Shown here: positions 21,320-32,500 of the stretch, one piece after another
Numbering within the stretch: the stretch's first letter is position 1
How the letters are laid out: the number at the start of each line of letters is the position of its first letter
Source: Vombatus ursinus
Taxonomy: Eukaryota; Chordata; Mammalia; Diprotodontia; Vombatidae
Reading direction: 5' to 3'
Length of the DNA stretch: 64,000 nucleotides
Assembly (NCBI RefSeq): GCF_900497805.2
Contig: NW_020953953.1
Span: forward strand, 1,601,230 to 1,665,229
The notes under the pieces: generated by a model
Told to the model about the DNA's origin: nothing
What the model saw: the letters and a program-made list of their open reading frames with translations, nothing else
Databases searched by the model: none
Made by a program: the position numbers and the translations under genes

Positions 21320-22280
21320 CTTTTGATTTCATACCTTTCTGGTTGGGAGGGACTGGAGGGAAGGCACGGACAGCAGGCTCTCCAGAGACCCTCAGGGGCT
21401 ACATTGGGACTCCTGGGGTGTTATTAGAAGGTCTTGGGCTGGTTCCTGCAGGTATATTTGTAGCTAAAGCCTTTTTCTCTGTTCCCCCTCAATGGAACAT
21501 GAACCATCCCCATTCCTGGTTCCGGGTGACCACCTGGGAGTTTGCAGGGGGCTGACTCATCCCTGAGGGGTTCAGAATGAGCCCCACCCACCCCTCTGCC
21601 CAGGAAGCTGGAGCCTATTTCCAGCTACTTACTAAGCTGAGTGACACGGGAGCCAGGGGGTAAGTCAGCTGCTTGGGTCGTGTCCAACATCCTCACCCAC
21701 CAGGGTTGCTGCGTATGGCTGTGCAGCCCACACTCTCTGTCGGTCCTCCTGACATGATTGTATTGGTGGCTTATTTTAGAAAAGGACAGTTGTCTTTGTG
21801 GACATCACACCCTCCAGCTTTCTGCCTCTCTTTGTATCTACAGATGGATCTGAAGCAAGGACCAAACCCTAAGCGAGGAACCGAAGTGGGGTGGGGTCTT
21901 TCAGGAGCCTGGAGCACTAACCCCCTCCTGTGAGAGGCTGCCTTGCAAGCACCTGGGACTGGGGGAGGGGGGCTCCCCTTTTGCTGCTCAGCCAGTCTGT
22001 TTTCTTTTAAGCATTTGTAAGTTTGTCAGATGTTAAAAACTGTCAATGTCTCGTATAAAGTGCATACCCCTCCATGCCCCTTATCTATAATTGGAGGGGC
22101 TTGATTTTTATGAACTTCTTTTTACCTTCCTCTCTCGGACTTGCTTCTGACTTCCTCTGGATCAAAACCCTTTCCTTTGCTGGGTCCATCATCCCCTCCC
22201 CGTGTTCCCCCCCACCTTATCCCCCCAACCCCCCACTCCCAGCCCACCCCAACCCCCTGCTTTGCAGCTCCCTTTTGAGT
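21320..22280. other. Intergenic DNA, nothing recognised
   Basis: No exon, repeat or RNA gene was recognised in this stretch on either strand. Confidence 0.3.
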
Positions 22281-22284
22281 GTTT

Positions 22285-22410
22285 TCTTTCCTTATTAGAG
22301 TGTAAGCTCCTTGAGGGCAGGGGGCTAGCTTTCTTTTTGCTTATATTTGTATCTCCAGCACTTGGCACAATGCCTGGCACATGGGAGGTGCCTAATAAAT
22401 ATTTGCTTCC
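22285..22410 (+). repeat. L2 LINE 3' tail
   Basis: The diagnostic L2 end is present: 'gagtgtaagctccttgaggg', 'tatttgtatctccagcactt' and 'cctaataaatatttgcttcc', followed by a CTTT-rich simple repeat to about 22515. Confidence 0.8.
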
Positions 22411-22525
22411 TTCTTTCCTTCCTCTCTCCTTCCCTCCTTCCTTCTCTGTGTGTGTCTGTCTCTCTCTGTCTCTCCTCTCCCTCCCTCCCTTCCTCCCTTC
22501 CCTCTTTTCTTTCCTTTGGTGACAT

Positions 22526-22798
22526 TCAGGTAGAAGCGTCCTTGGTACAAATCGCTGTCTCTTTCATTTTTCTCGTTCTTGGGGCTATTGCACAGGAGGA
22601 TGAATGACTCCTTTTCGTACACGAATACAAAGGTTGGGATTTAAACTCATCCGAAGCCTCCGTAGAGGACCCGGGCTGCACAGGGCTGACCTGCTCCACC
22701 TGGCTCAGAGATGACGAGTCCTCGACGTCAAAAACACCGCTCTTCAGTTGGGAGGAATCTGCATTGTCCCGGTGACCAGGGGCAGTGCTGTGGTCCAT
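22526..22798 (-). other. Unrecognised 90-codon reading frame
   Basis: A minus-strand frame opens with MDHSTAPGHRDNADSSQLK and is Ser/Asp/Glu-rich. Near 22640 its composition changes, and a neighbouring frame carries FVYEKESFILLCNSPKN. It could be a decayed processed copy of a cellular mRNA or a chance frame. No family, splice signal or poly(A) tail was identified. Confidence 0.15.
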
Positions 22799-22937
22799 GA
22801 GAATTTACTGGACGTCTTCCCTGGCTGATCTGAAGGTCTCTATTTCTAGAATGGGGGTTTGTTGTTTTTCAATCCATGAAAGATAATGAGCTGCAGGGGT
22901 GACATTCTAGAGTCCAGGTCACGTCTTGCTAGGTATT

Positions 22938-23197
22938 CAGTGATGCTCAGTAGTTTTAGTTGTGTCTGACTCTCCGTGACCCCATTTGGAGTCTTCTTGG
23001 CAGAGATACTGGAGCGGTTTACCATTTCCTTCTCTGGCTCATTTTACTCATTGAGCAAAGTGAGGCAAACAGGGTGAAGTGACTTGCCCAGGGTCACACA
23101 GCTCATAAGTGTCTGAGGCCAGATTAGAACTCGGGAAGATGAATCCTGACTTCAGACTGGCGCTCTGTGCACTGTGGCGCCCCCTAGCTGCCCCAGG
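22938..23197 (-). repeat. Full-length marsupial SINE (WSINE/MAR1)
   Basis: In reverse, the long form is visible: 'gtgtctgactctccgtgacc', 'ggagtcttcttggcagagat', 'gtgacttgcccagggtcaca' and 'cgccccctagctgcccc'. Confidence 0.9.
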
Positions 23198-23489
23198 TAT
23201 TCAGTACAGCCTTCAGTTACGCATTGCACAGTTTCTTCTGTTTTCTTCTATAATCTATGTTGATCTCTAAGTCTGGGCCTTTTAAGAATCTGTGATTTCT
23301 CCTCCTCATTCGCCATCATAAACCTTTTTCCACAAACAAATCCTCTGGACAGCTGTTGTTTGATGCTTTTTTTTGGGTCAGCCTATCATTGGTTGAATTC
23401 TAGCAGTCACCCAGGGAGGGCCTTTAGGTCCTGGGTCCTACTTACTTTAGAGACCCCGTCTGGAGTCTCACTGGAGTCAGCGAGCTAGT

Positions 23490-23592
23490 CTTCAAGCATT
23501 TAGTAAGCACCTACTGTGTAGCTGGGACCGGCGTGCTTAGGCAAAAGACTGTCCCTGCTCTCAAGCACCTCACAGTCTGATAAAGGTAAGTG
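23490..23592 (+). repeat. Fragment of the long unclassified repeat (see 50640-52340)
   Basis: 'gcatttagtaagcacctact' and 'ctgctctcaagcacctcaca' match the head of the long interspersed repeat seen at 50640 and 35400. Confidence 0.5.
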
Positions 23593-23693
23593 CTTTTCCG
23601 TTACACTCAACAATTCAGTGACCCCCTGTCATCAGCCGCCCTCGCCCACGGCTTGGCAAAGTGACGTCTGCCTGTTTGAAAAAAGAACTCTGG

Positions 23694-23848
23694 GGCAGCT
23701 CAGTGGCGTAGTGGATAGAGCACCAGCCCTGAAGTCAGGAAGACCTGAGTTCAAGTCCGGCCTCAGACCAAGTAACACTTACTAGCTGTGTGACCCTGGG
23801 CAAGTCACTTAACCCCAATTGCCTAAAAAAAACCCCCCAAAACAAGCA
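23694..23848 (+). repeat. Marsupial tRNA-derived SINE
   Basis: Begins 'ggggcagctcagtggcgtag', contains 'cctgagttcaagtccggcct' and 'gtgaccctgggcaagtcact', and ends in an A-rich tail. Confidence 0.93.
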
Positions 23849-23929
23849 GTCTTCAAAGGAACTTCTCCGAAGTTTTTTATGTGTTTGCCACACGCTCTGA
23901 GGATAGCTGCACACACATCTTTTTCTTCT

Positions 23930-24225
23930 TTTCTAGAGATGCCTTAGAGCGTGTGGCTTCACAGTGCATGGCATTTTGTTAGAATACTTTCCAAATCAGT
24001 AACAGTCCATTTTCCAGTCCTGGTATTCCACAGATGTCGATTGCTTTAGATGGGTTCTTTCCACTCACCTTTGATTTCATGGTACCAGTAAGGCTCTTAA
24101 CATATTCAGTCATCATCTTTTCCTTGATATCCTTATGTTCAATGAGGCTTGCCTGGAGGAGACTGAGGAATTTGTAGGTATCATTTTCACCCACTAGATC
24201 TCTGTGATCTCAAGCCAGATTCAAG
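23930..24225 (-). repeat. Non-LTR retrotransposon fragment, possibly Dong/R4-like
   Basis: A minus-strand frame at 23979-24194 encodes YKFLSLLQA, DIKEKMMTEYVKSL and KSKVSGKNPSKAID. This resembles the 'keyl-r-v-k-iLkSkLnGkN-i-AI' block of R4/Dong-type reverse transcriptases rather than L1. It abuts the L1 that starts near 24230. Confidence 0.4.
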
Positions 24226-26105
24226 TTTACAAGTATTTTATGCTGTCTATTGTTTGTTTTATATGGAATTTCTCTTTCTATCTCTTCCTGCTGGATTTTG
24301 TTAATAATATACAGAAATGCAGATAATTTGTGTGGGCTTACTGTATATTCTGCGACTTTGCTGAAGTTGTTAATTGTTTTGATTAGTTTTTAGTTGACTT
24401 TCTAGGGTTCTCTAAATAAAGCATCACATTGTCTGCAAAAATGATAATTTGGTTTCTTTGTCTATGTTTATTACTTTAGTTTATTTTTCTTCTCTTATTG
24501 CTATAGTTAGCATTTCTAGTACAATATTGAATAATAATGGTGAAAATGGACATCCTTGCTTCACTCCTGATCTTACCGGCAATGCTTCTGCCTTGTCTTA
24601 TTCACAGATGATACCGGCTCTTGGTTTTAGATTGGTACTACTTATCATTTTAATGGAAAGCCCCATTCATTCTTATGCTTTCTAATGTTTTCACAGGGTA
24701 GCGGTTGTATTTTGTCAAAAGCTTTTTCTTCATCTGTTGAAATAATCATATGATTTTTGTTTTTGTTATTAATATGGTCAATTATGGTTATAGTTTTCCT
24801 AATATTGAGCCAGCCCTGCATTCCTAGTATATATCCAGCCTGGTTATAAGGTATGATCTTTGTGATACATTGCTGTAGATTCCTTACTAATATTTTATTT
24901 AAATTTTTTTGCATCAAAACTCATTAGGGAAATTGGTCTGTAGTTTTCTTTTTCTGCTTTGGTTCTCCCTGGTTTAGGTATCAAGACCATATTTGTGTTG
25001 TGGAAGGAATTTGGGAGGATTCTTTATTTGTTTTTCAAAAAGTTTATGTAGTATTGGAATTAATTATTTTTCATTCTTTAAATATTTGGTTGCACTTGTA
25101 AATCCATCTGGTCCTGGGTTTGGAAGTTCATTGATGGCTTGTTCAATTTCTTTTTCTAAGATAGGGTTATTTAAGTGTTGTATTTTTTATTCTGTTAATT
25201 TGGGCAATTTATATTTTTATAAATATTCATACATTGCATTTAGATTGTCAGTTTTATTGGCATACAGTTGTATAAAATAGCTCCTAATAATTGTTTCTAT
25301 TTATTCTTCATTGGTTATAAATTCATCTTTTTCATTTCTAATGCTGGCAATTTAGTTTTCTTTTTAAGATAAAATTCGTTAATGACTTATCTATTTCCTT
25401 CTTCTTCAAACTAGGTCCTAGTTTTATTTATTAGTTTGCTGGTTTTTTTTTTTTAACTTTCAGTTTTGTTAACCTCTTCTTTGATTTTCAGACTTTCCAT
25501 TTTGATGCTTAATTGGTTTAAAAAAAATTGTTGATTTTCTAGTTTTTTAGTTGCATGCCCAATTCATTAATCTGTTCTTTCTGTCTTGATATAAGCATTT
25601 AGAGATTAAAAATTTCCCATCAGTACTGTTTTGTTTGCATTCCACAAATTTTGGCACTATCTCATTGTTGTCATTATCTTTGAATGAAATTATTGATTTT
25701 TTGCTATAATTTGTTTTTGGACCCACCCATTCTTTAGGATTAAGTTATTTGCTTTCTAATTAATTTTTAACTTTTGATTCAAAGGCCTTTTATTGAATGT
25801 AATTTTTATTGCCTTATGTTCAGTAAAACATGCATTAATAGTTCTGCCTTTCTTTGGATTTGTTTATGCCCTATCACAATCAGTTTTTATGAAGGTGTGA
25901 TCCACAGTTGAAATAGGTATATGCCTTTCTATTCCCATTCAATATTCTCCAGAGATCTATCATACCTAACTTTTCCAAAATTCTATCCATCTCCTAACTT
26001 CTTTCTTGTTTATGTTTAGATTATCTAGCTCTGAGACAGGCCAATTAAGGCCTCCCAAGATCACAGTTTTGCTTGCGGTTTAACTTTTTCTTTAAGAATT
26101 TAGAT

Positions 26106-26265
26106 GCATGGGGAGGGGGGCAGCTAGGTGGCACAGTGAATAGACCACTGGCCCTGGAGTCAGGAAGACCTGAGTTCAAATCCAGCCTCAGACACATAAC
26201 ACTCCCGAGCTGTGTAACTCTGGGTAAGTCACTTAACCCAATTGCCTCACTTAAAAAAAAGAGAG
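26106..26265 (+). repeat. Marsupial SINE inserted in L1, with target-site duplication
   Basis: Begins 'gggggcagctaggtggcaca' and ends in an A-rich (GA) tail. The direct repeat 'gaatttagatgcatg' flanks it (about 26095-26109 and 26268-26282), marking a clean target-primed insertion into the L1. Confidence 0.93.
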
Positions 26266-26796
26266 AGAATTTAGATGCATGCCATCTGGTGCATATATCT
26301 GTAGTATTGATATTAATTCATTGTCTGTGGTACTTTTTTTTTTTTTAGCAAAATGTAGTTTTCCTGTTTCTCTCTTTTAATTAGGTCTATTTTACTTTTG
26401 CTTTGTCTGAGGTCGTGATTGTTACCCCTTGCCTCTTTTTTTAACTTCTGCTGAAGCCTCTCACTTTAACTTTGTGTATATTTCTTTATTTCAAGTGTTC
26501 CTTGTAAACAACATATTGTTCCATTCTGGTTTCAAATACATTCTGCTATTCTCTTCCATTTTATGGGTGAGTGCATCTCATTCACATTCATGATTGCTAA
26601 TTATGTATTTCCCTCTACCCTAGTCTCTTATATTTTTCTTTCCCTTTCTAAGAGTCCATTTTGCTTTTGACTAATGTCTCCCTTAATCTACCCTCTCTCT
26701 AATTTTTTTCCTCCTATATTCTTGTTGGGTAAGATATGTTTCTGTACCCAACAGTGTGTGTATATGTATTCTTTCCTCCTTAAATGAGTTCACGTG

Positions 26797-26950
26797 ATGG
26801 GGCAGCTAGGTGGTGCAGTGAATAGAGCTTCAGCCTTGGAATCAGGAAGACCTGAGTTCAAATCTGACCTCAGACACTTGACACTAGCTGTGGAACCCTG
26901 GGCAAGTCACTTAACTCCAACTGCCTCACCAAAAAAAAAAAAAAAAAAGG
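26797..26950 (+). repeat. Marsupial SINE inserted in L1
   Basis: Begins 'tggggcagctaggtggtgca', contains 'cctgagttcaaatctgacct', and ends in a run of 18 A followed by 'ggcaaaaaaaa'. Confidence 0.93.
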
Positions 26951-28261
26951 CAAAAAAAATCAGCTTATGTGAGAGTAAGGTTCAAATGTCTCCTGCTCCC
27001 CTCTTTCCCCTCCAATGTATAAATTCCTCATTGCACAGCCCATTTATATAAGATAATTTCCCTCATATTTCCTCTCCCTTCCCCTCTGTCTCTGTGCATT
27101 CCTCTTTACCACCCTTTCCATTCTTCTTTTTGAGATCATCCAAATTTAATAGAATCAGACCTGACCTGTTTAATTAGACTCCCTCCGAGATCTCTGGTGA
27201 TGATAAGGTTCTGAGGTTATACATCTATTATCTTCAGATATGAGAACATTAGCAGTTTTAGCTTTATGTAGTCTCTTATGATTTCTCACCAATATTGACC
27301 TTTTTTATACATCTCTTGATACACGTATTTATATGCCAAGTTTTCTACTTAGAGCTGATCTTTTCATTAGGAATGCTGGTGAATCTTCTATTTCATTAAA
27401 GGTCTATTTTCCCCTGTAAGATTATACTAAGTTTTTCTAGGGAGGTTATTCTTTATCATAATCCTTGATTCTCTTCCTTTCAGTTACTTTAGGGTTGTAG
27501 ATACTCAATCTTATGTGATCCTGACTGTGGCAGCCTGGTACTTGAATTCTTTCTTTCTGCCTCCCTTGACTTGGGAGTTTTAGATTTTGGCTACAATATT
27601 TCTGGGAGTTTTCATTTTTCAGTTTGTTTCAGGGGGTGTCTGATGGATTCTTTCAATTTCTACTTTTCCCTCTAGTTCTAAGTTATCTGGGCAGTTTTCT
27701 TTTATGATTTCCTGAAATATGATGTCTAGGCTTCTTTTTGTTCTTGACTTTCAGGTAGTTCAATGATTCTTAAATTATCTCTCTTCAATGTGTTTTTCAG
27801 GGCAGTTATTTTTCCTATGAAATATTTCATATTTTCTTCTATTTTTCTAGTTTTTTTACTTTTATTATTTCTTGATGTATTATGAAATCATTGGCTTCCA
27901 ATGGCCAATTCTAATTTTCAAGGAGTTATTTTCTTCAGTATGGTTTTGTTCCTTTTCCCAAACTGTTAATTCTTTTTTCTAACTTTTCCCATCACTCTCA
28001 CTTCTTTTCCAATTTTTTCCTCTACCACTCTCATTTTATTTTAAAAATAATTTTTCAGTTTTTAAAAAACAAAAACAGAAACAAAAACCTCATGCTTGAA
28101 TTCTTCTAGGATTTCTTGCTGGACCTATGTCCAAGCTGCATTTTTCCATGAGGCTTTGTTTGTAGATGTTTTTGAGTCATTCTCTTCTGTGTTCCCTGGT
28201 ACCTATTAACTTGTTATTTGCTCATCTTTCTAGACTCTTTCCAGACTCTGGACTTTATGCC

Positions 28262-28385
28262 CCCATTAGATTGTGAGATTCCTGAGGGCAGACTGTGTTT
28301 TGCTTTTTTTTTTTGTTTTTGGTTCCCCAGAGCTTAGCACTGTACCGGGCACATAGTAGGCACTTAATAAATGTTTGCTTGATAA
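28262..28385 (+). repeat. L2/MIR-type 3' tail
   Basis: 'cattagattgtgagattcct', 'cagagcttagcactgtaccg' and 'cacttaataaatgtttgctt'. It sits within the L1. Confidence 0.75.
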
Positions 28386-29424
28386 TTGGGCTCTGCTTAC
28401 TTTGGGGGCGGGGTGGGGGTGATAATGTCTAAAAGAGAGATCTTTTCACTGCCTTTCTGGTTTGAGTTCTTCAAGTTCTTGACCCGGGTTTGGGTCTATT
28501 GGCTTGTATTCAGTTGAGAGTTCCAGTGGAACTGGACTGCAGCTGGACTCATTCACCCTCTGGGGTGACTGGATTGCTGGCTCTCGTTTGGGCTAGAACT
28601 CCAGCCACGGTTATTCCATTGCAAGCTTAGATGTTGTGCTAAAGACTAGAACTGAGTCATTGCTCTGCTCCTGAGGTCAAAGCCACCCAGTTCTATTTCT
28701 GTAATGTGTTTCTTGTTCAGCACGCAGCTAAGGCCCATGCTTGTGACTGACCCCTCCTGATAGCTCCTCTCTGCATCTGTGACCTGCACTGAGTGCTAGT
28801 CTAGGGATCCCCTGGGAGCTCTTCTTGCCCTGCTGTTTCCTGCCCTACTGCCCTGTCTCGGTTCACTTTCTATTTCTAGGTGCTGCGTATGTCCAGACCC
28901 ACCCCAGAGTCCGCAGTCCTTTCTGCTTATCTCCCTAAGCTTTCCAGGCCTGGAAAAATAACTCACTGTGGCCTGTTCTTAGCTTTCCTGATCAGAAACC
29001 GGCCTGGCACACTTTCTAGATTGTTGGGAAGAAGGGATAAGGAGGAGTTTGGCTCCTGCTTCCTCTCCCTCCACCGTCTTGACTCCATTTCTACTTCAGT
29101 TGTTAACAATACTGTATATTTCAAAACAGAGAATGATTTTCCACGTGGACATCAAATGCTCTAGTAGTCTCACTATACTTGGGTCTGCTGTATATATTTT
29201 CTGCAGTTTGTGGGTAAGCCATGAGTGTGGAACTGAGTCAAAGGCTTTTTAAAGATCTTCTTTAAAGAAATAAAAACATCTTGATGCTTTTGTGTGCTTT
29301 GTTTAAGTGGTCTACTTTCATCCTCTCCCCATGCCCTTCTGCCTCCTCTGAGGAGCCTTTGGTCCCGTGAGGCTCCCTCGCCCTGACCTAAACACAGAGG
29401 CCACACAGCAGATACAATTGGCTC

Positions 29425-29430
29425 TTTATT
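29425..29430 (-). terminator. Poly(A) signal of Ig gene A
   Basis: TTTATT (AATAAA on minus) lies 140 bp past the stop. The block 'ccacacagca' at 29401-29410 (TGCTGTGTGG on minus, GU-rich) follows it and recurs downstream of the signals of genes B and C. Confidence 0.8.
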
Positions 29431-29568
29431 ATTGGTTTCACATGGGGTTATCCCAAGCTGGACTTGGGAAGGAGGGATCTTGGAACTCTTGTCTGTCTTC
29501 CTCCAGGTACTCAGATTTGGGTCTCCTGGCTTCAACTCTGCACTCATTCTGGTTGTGCTAGGACTAGG

Positions 29569-32500
29569 TCAGCAAGACCCACAGGGGATGGCCAAGGCCA
29601 GGACCACGTGGATAAGATGGATCATGATACACCACCCAGAAGAGAGACCTATTGTGGGAACAGAGGGAAAGGCTGTGGAGGACCAGATGCTAAGGCCCTT
29701 CTCCTTCCCAGAATCCTCCAGGGGGAGAAGCGAATTCTCAGCCAGCTCTCCATTCCTGGGGTTACTCACCACCACTTAGCAGCAGGACGTCACTGGGAGT
29801 TGACCAACGATGAGGTTCACTGCTCATGTAGCCGTAGCACCTGTATCTCCCGTTCATATCCTCTGTTTTGTTGTGGAGAAAGAAGACAGCCTCATTCTTC
29901 TTGATACTGTGGATCCTGATGGTCTTGAATTCATATTCGAGTTTGCCATGGTACAAGACGAAGCTATCCAAGCCCACGCTGGAGTTACAGTGAATGGTGA
30001 AGTTGTGGCCCTGGGGCACCGAGGGGCCAGGAACTGCCCACAGGAGGGGTTTTTCATAAAAGCCTGTAAGAGGAGACCCCGGAAATCAGCGGGAGCCGAT
30101 CTCCTCCCTTCCTGGCTTCCTGGGTCGGGGCTGTGAGAGGGAGAGTCTATCCTCTGCTGGAACCAAGGGGTATGGCCATGGACTGAAAGACCCTCATCAC
30201 TTCCAACTCTATCCCCTTCTCCTAAGGGCACAGATGAGAGTCCCTGGCTCTCCTGGGACCCTCAGATTGACTCTGAAGGGGCTTGAGGCCAGTTCTCTGA
30301 GGAAGAGGAAGAGGAGGAGGAGGAGGAGGGTACAGGCTGGGACCATCCAGGGGAATGGAGGCCTGGAGAAAGAATTGTCACACTGCCATTTGCCGTGTGT
30401 CCTTGGCCAGTCCTGCCTCCTCTCTGAAACTCAATTTCTTCCTTGATGAAGTGAGATGGTTGGGATATCTCTAATGTCTCCAAAGTCTCTTCCTGATCTA
30501 ATAGTCCATAATTCTACAGCTTGGGGGCCATGTCAGTGAGGAGGATGGTGCAGCCCAGGAAAGAGCATTGGAGGGGATGATGAGATGATTGCCCCTTAGG
30601 GGGCCCAATGAGGAAGATGCTGCTTCAATCAAATGGAGCTCTGGGACAAGGGGCCTTGATGACCTACGTACCCATGCAAGCATGTTTGCCAGCCACTAGG
30701 AGCTTCAGGCAGAGGAAGCCTAAGGGTTGCTTACCTTTGCACCACCAATATCCAGGCAAGGGCAATCAGAAGGTAGGCAGACCGAGGTGATGGGGGCTGG
30801 GAACACTCATAGGATTTAGAGTTGAGAGGGAACTTAGCTATGATTTGGTACACACCTCTCATTTTACAGATGGAGAAACTGAGTCTCAGAGAGAAGGGAC
30901 TTGCTCAAAGTCACATGGCCAATAGTAATAGTAGCCGTAATAAGAACAATGATGATAACTTGCTGTTTTTAATTTAAAACATCGTCAGCAGGATGTATGT
31001 AATTAATAGGAAACATGGCCTGTTTCAGGGAGAAGGGTTAAACCCGGTTCTACCGGGTTCTACCCTAACCTACTCTAACCTTGGTTCTACCAAGCCTTAA
31101 ATCTCCTAAATAGAATTAAATAAGATTTGCAAATTAAAAGTGAGCCCAAAATTCATGTTAATCACTCATGTACTATCCAAAAGTTCCTTTGATCTTGGGC
31201 AATCTTTCTCCATGGACTTCAACTTAGTATCTGGATTCAGTAATGTATGCCTAGAAAGGAGAGGGCTCAATGGCTCAGAGTTTGAGTCTAGGGGTCTCAC
31301 TGAACCATTGACCCGCACCTCCTCCTCCTCCTCAGGAGAGACACACTGAGTGTAAAGATATCAAGGAGAAGGCTGGGACTGAATGTGCAGAGACCACCCG
31401 GCCTCCTGAAGTCAAAACTGAACGGCAAGAGCCCAACTGGATCAGCCGTTGCCTAAACGACACCAGTCTCGCTGAACACTTTCAGACCTGGAAAACGGAC
31501 AATGGTAACAAAATCCAGGGCCCAACACCCTAAAGCAGTGATAGAAAGCTTTGTGCTTCCTCACGAGAAAGGAGGGAAGAGGACAGACATTCTTAAAATA
31601 CATGACAAACAGGTCAAAACCTTACAGAAATACTTTTTTTGAATAAGCAGACGCCAATTCACGAAGCATTACTCACAACTGATAACAGGTACACATGGGA
31701 TGTATTGAATGTATCCAAAAGTGACTCACCTCTAGGTGGAGTCTGAAATGACAGAGACCCAACAGTGGAATCAGAGGGTCCTCCTGTGGGTAACATCCTT
31801 GTGAGTACACCTAACAATATGTTGGCACAGAAGCACTAAACAAATAGTTGAACTGAGCAGATTTGTTGGTGGAGGTGGAGGGGTTCATGCAGGGGTGTGC
31901 TGGGGTCAGCTTGTACTGGCTAGACTTAAGAAAGGGATGGAGAAATGGCAATAAGGGAGATTAACCTTTAAAAGCATGTCCTGAGTTTTTGGAGGAACTG
32001 GTTAAACATTTAGAGGGAAACCCTTGGGTTTTTGATGGTGACTTAAAGGACCGGGTTCTTGCCACCAGAAACTACAGAAGGCTTACCTTTAAGGAGTCTG
32101 GGCTTCTGATCAATGTAGGTCAACTAGAAGTGGGAGAGACTATGGAGCCCAGAATGACATGACCAGGTGGCTAGAAGGATACACCCAAAGCTTGCTATCT
32201 TTCATGGACTGACAGATGACAAATCCCCCTACTACAACATCCTGGACCGTTCCCCTCATGGAATGAACCTGGAATTGAATTAGCACAGACTCCACTGCTG
32301 CCCACAGCTGCCGGGACAGACCACTGATCCACAGGGTTTCTGGAGATCTCCAAGCTACGCTAAAAGAAAGCCTTTCCAAGCAGAGCCATCTGGATGAGGA
32401 GGTCAGAATGATGGGGAACAGGAAGAAGGCTGACATCCCCATCATCTCACCAGCAGCTTGAGGCCACAGACTGGGAAGATGGTTTTCCTTGAGTCTAGAA

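Larger units (their letters stand above)
24230..29040 (-). repeat. Long L1 LINE, minus orientation, with nested insertions
   Basis: T-rich plus-strand sequence reads as L1 on the minus strand. ORF2 reverse-transcriptase pieces include [12 protein letters not shown] and [15 protein letters not shown] (24645-24917). The equivalent of the 'F-ADD' hydrophobic RT core precedes them. The ORF1/5' UTR region lies at about 27340-29040. It is interrupted by SINEs at 26106-26265 and 26797-26950, and by an L2-like tail at 28262-28385. No long intact ORF1 or ORF2 remains, so it is a degraded copy. Confidence 0.85.

Noticed and set aside
23694-26950. tRNA genes
   Set aside because: The 'gttcaaatc' B-box-like sequences belong to tRNA-derived SINEs, which lack a foldable complete tRNA here.
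32140-32445. 101-codon minus-strand frame MMGMSAFFLFPIILT...
   Set aside because: The hydrophobic start is suggestive of a signal peptide, but no Cys-framed domain, splice context or family resemblance follows.
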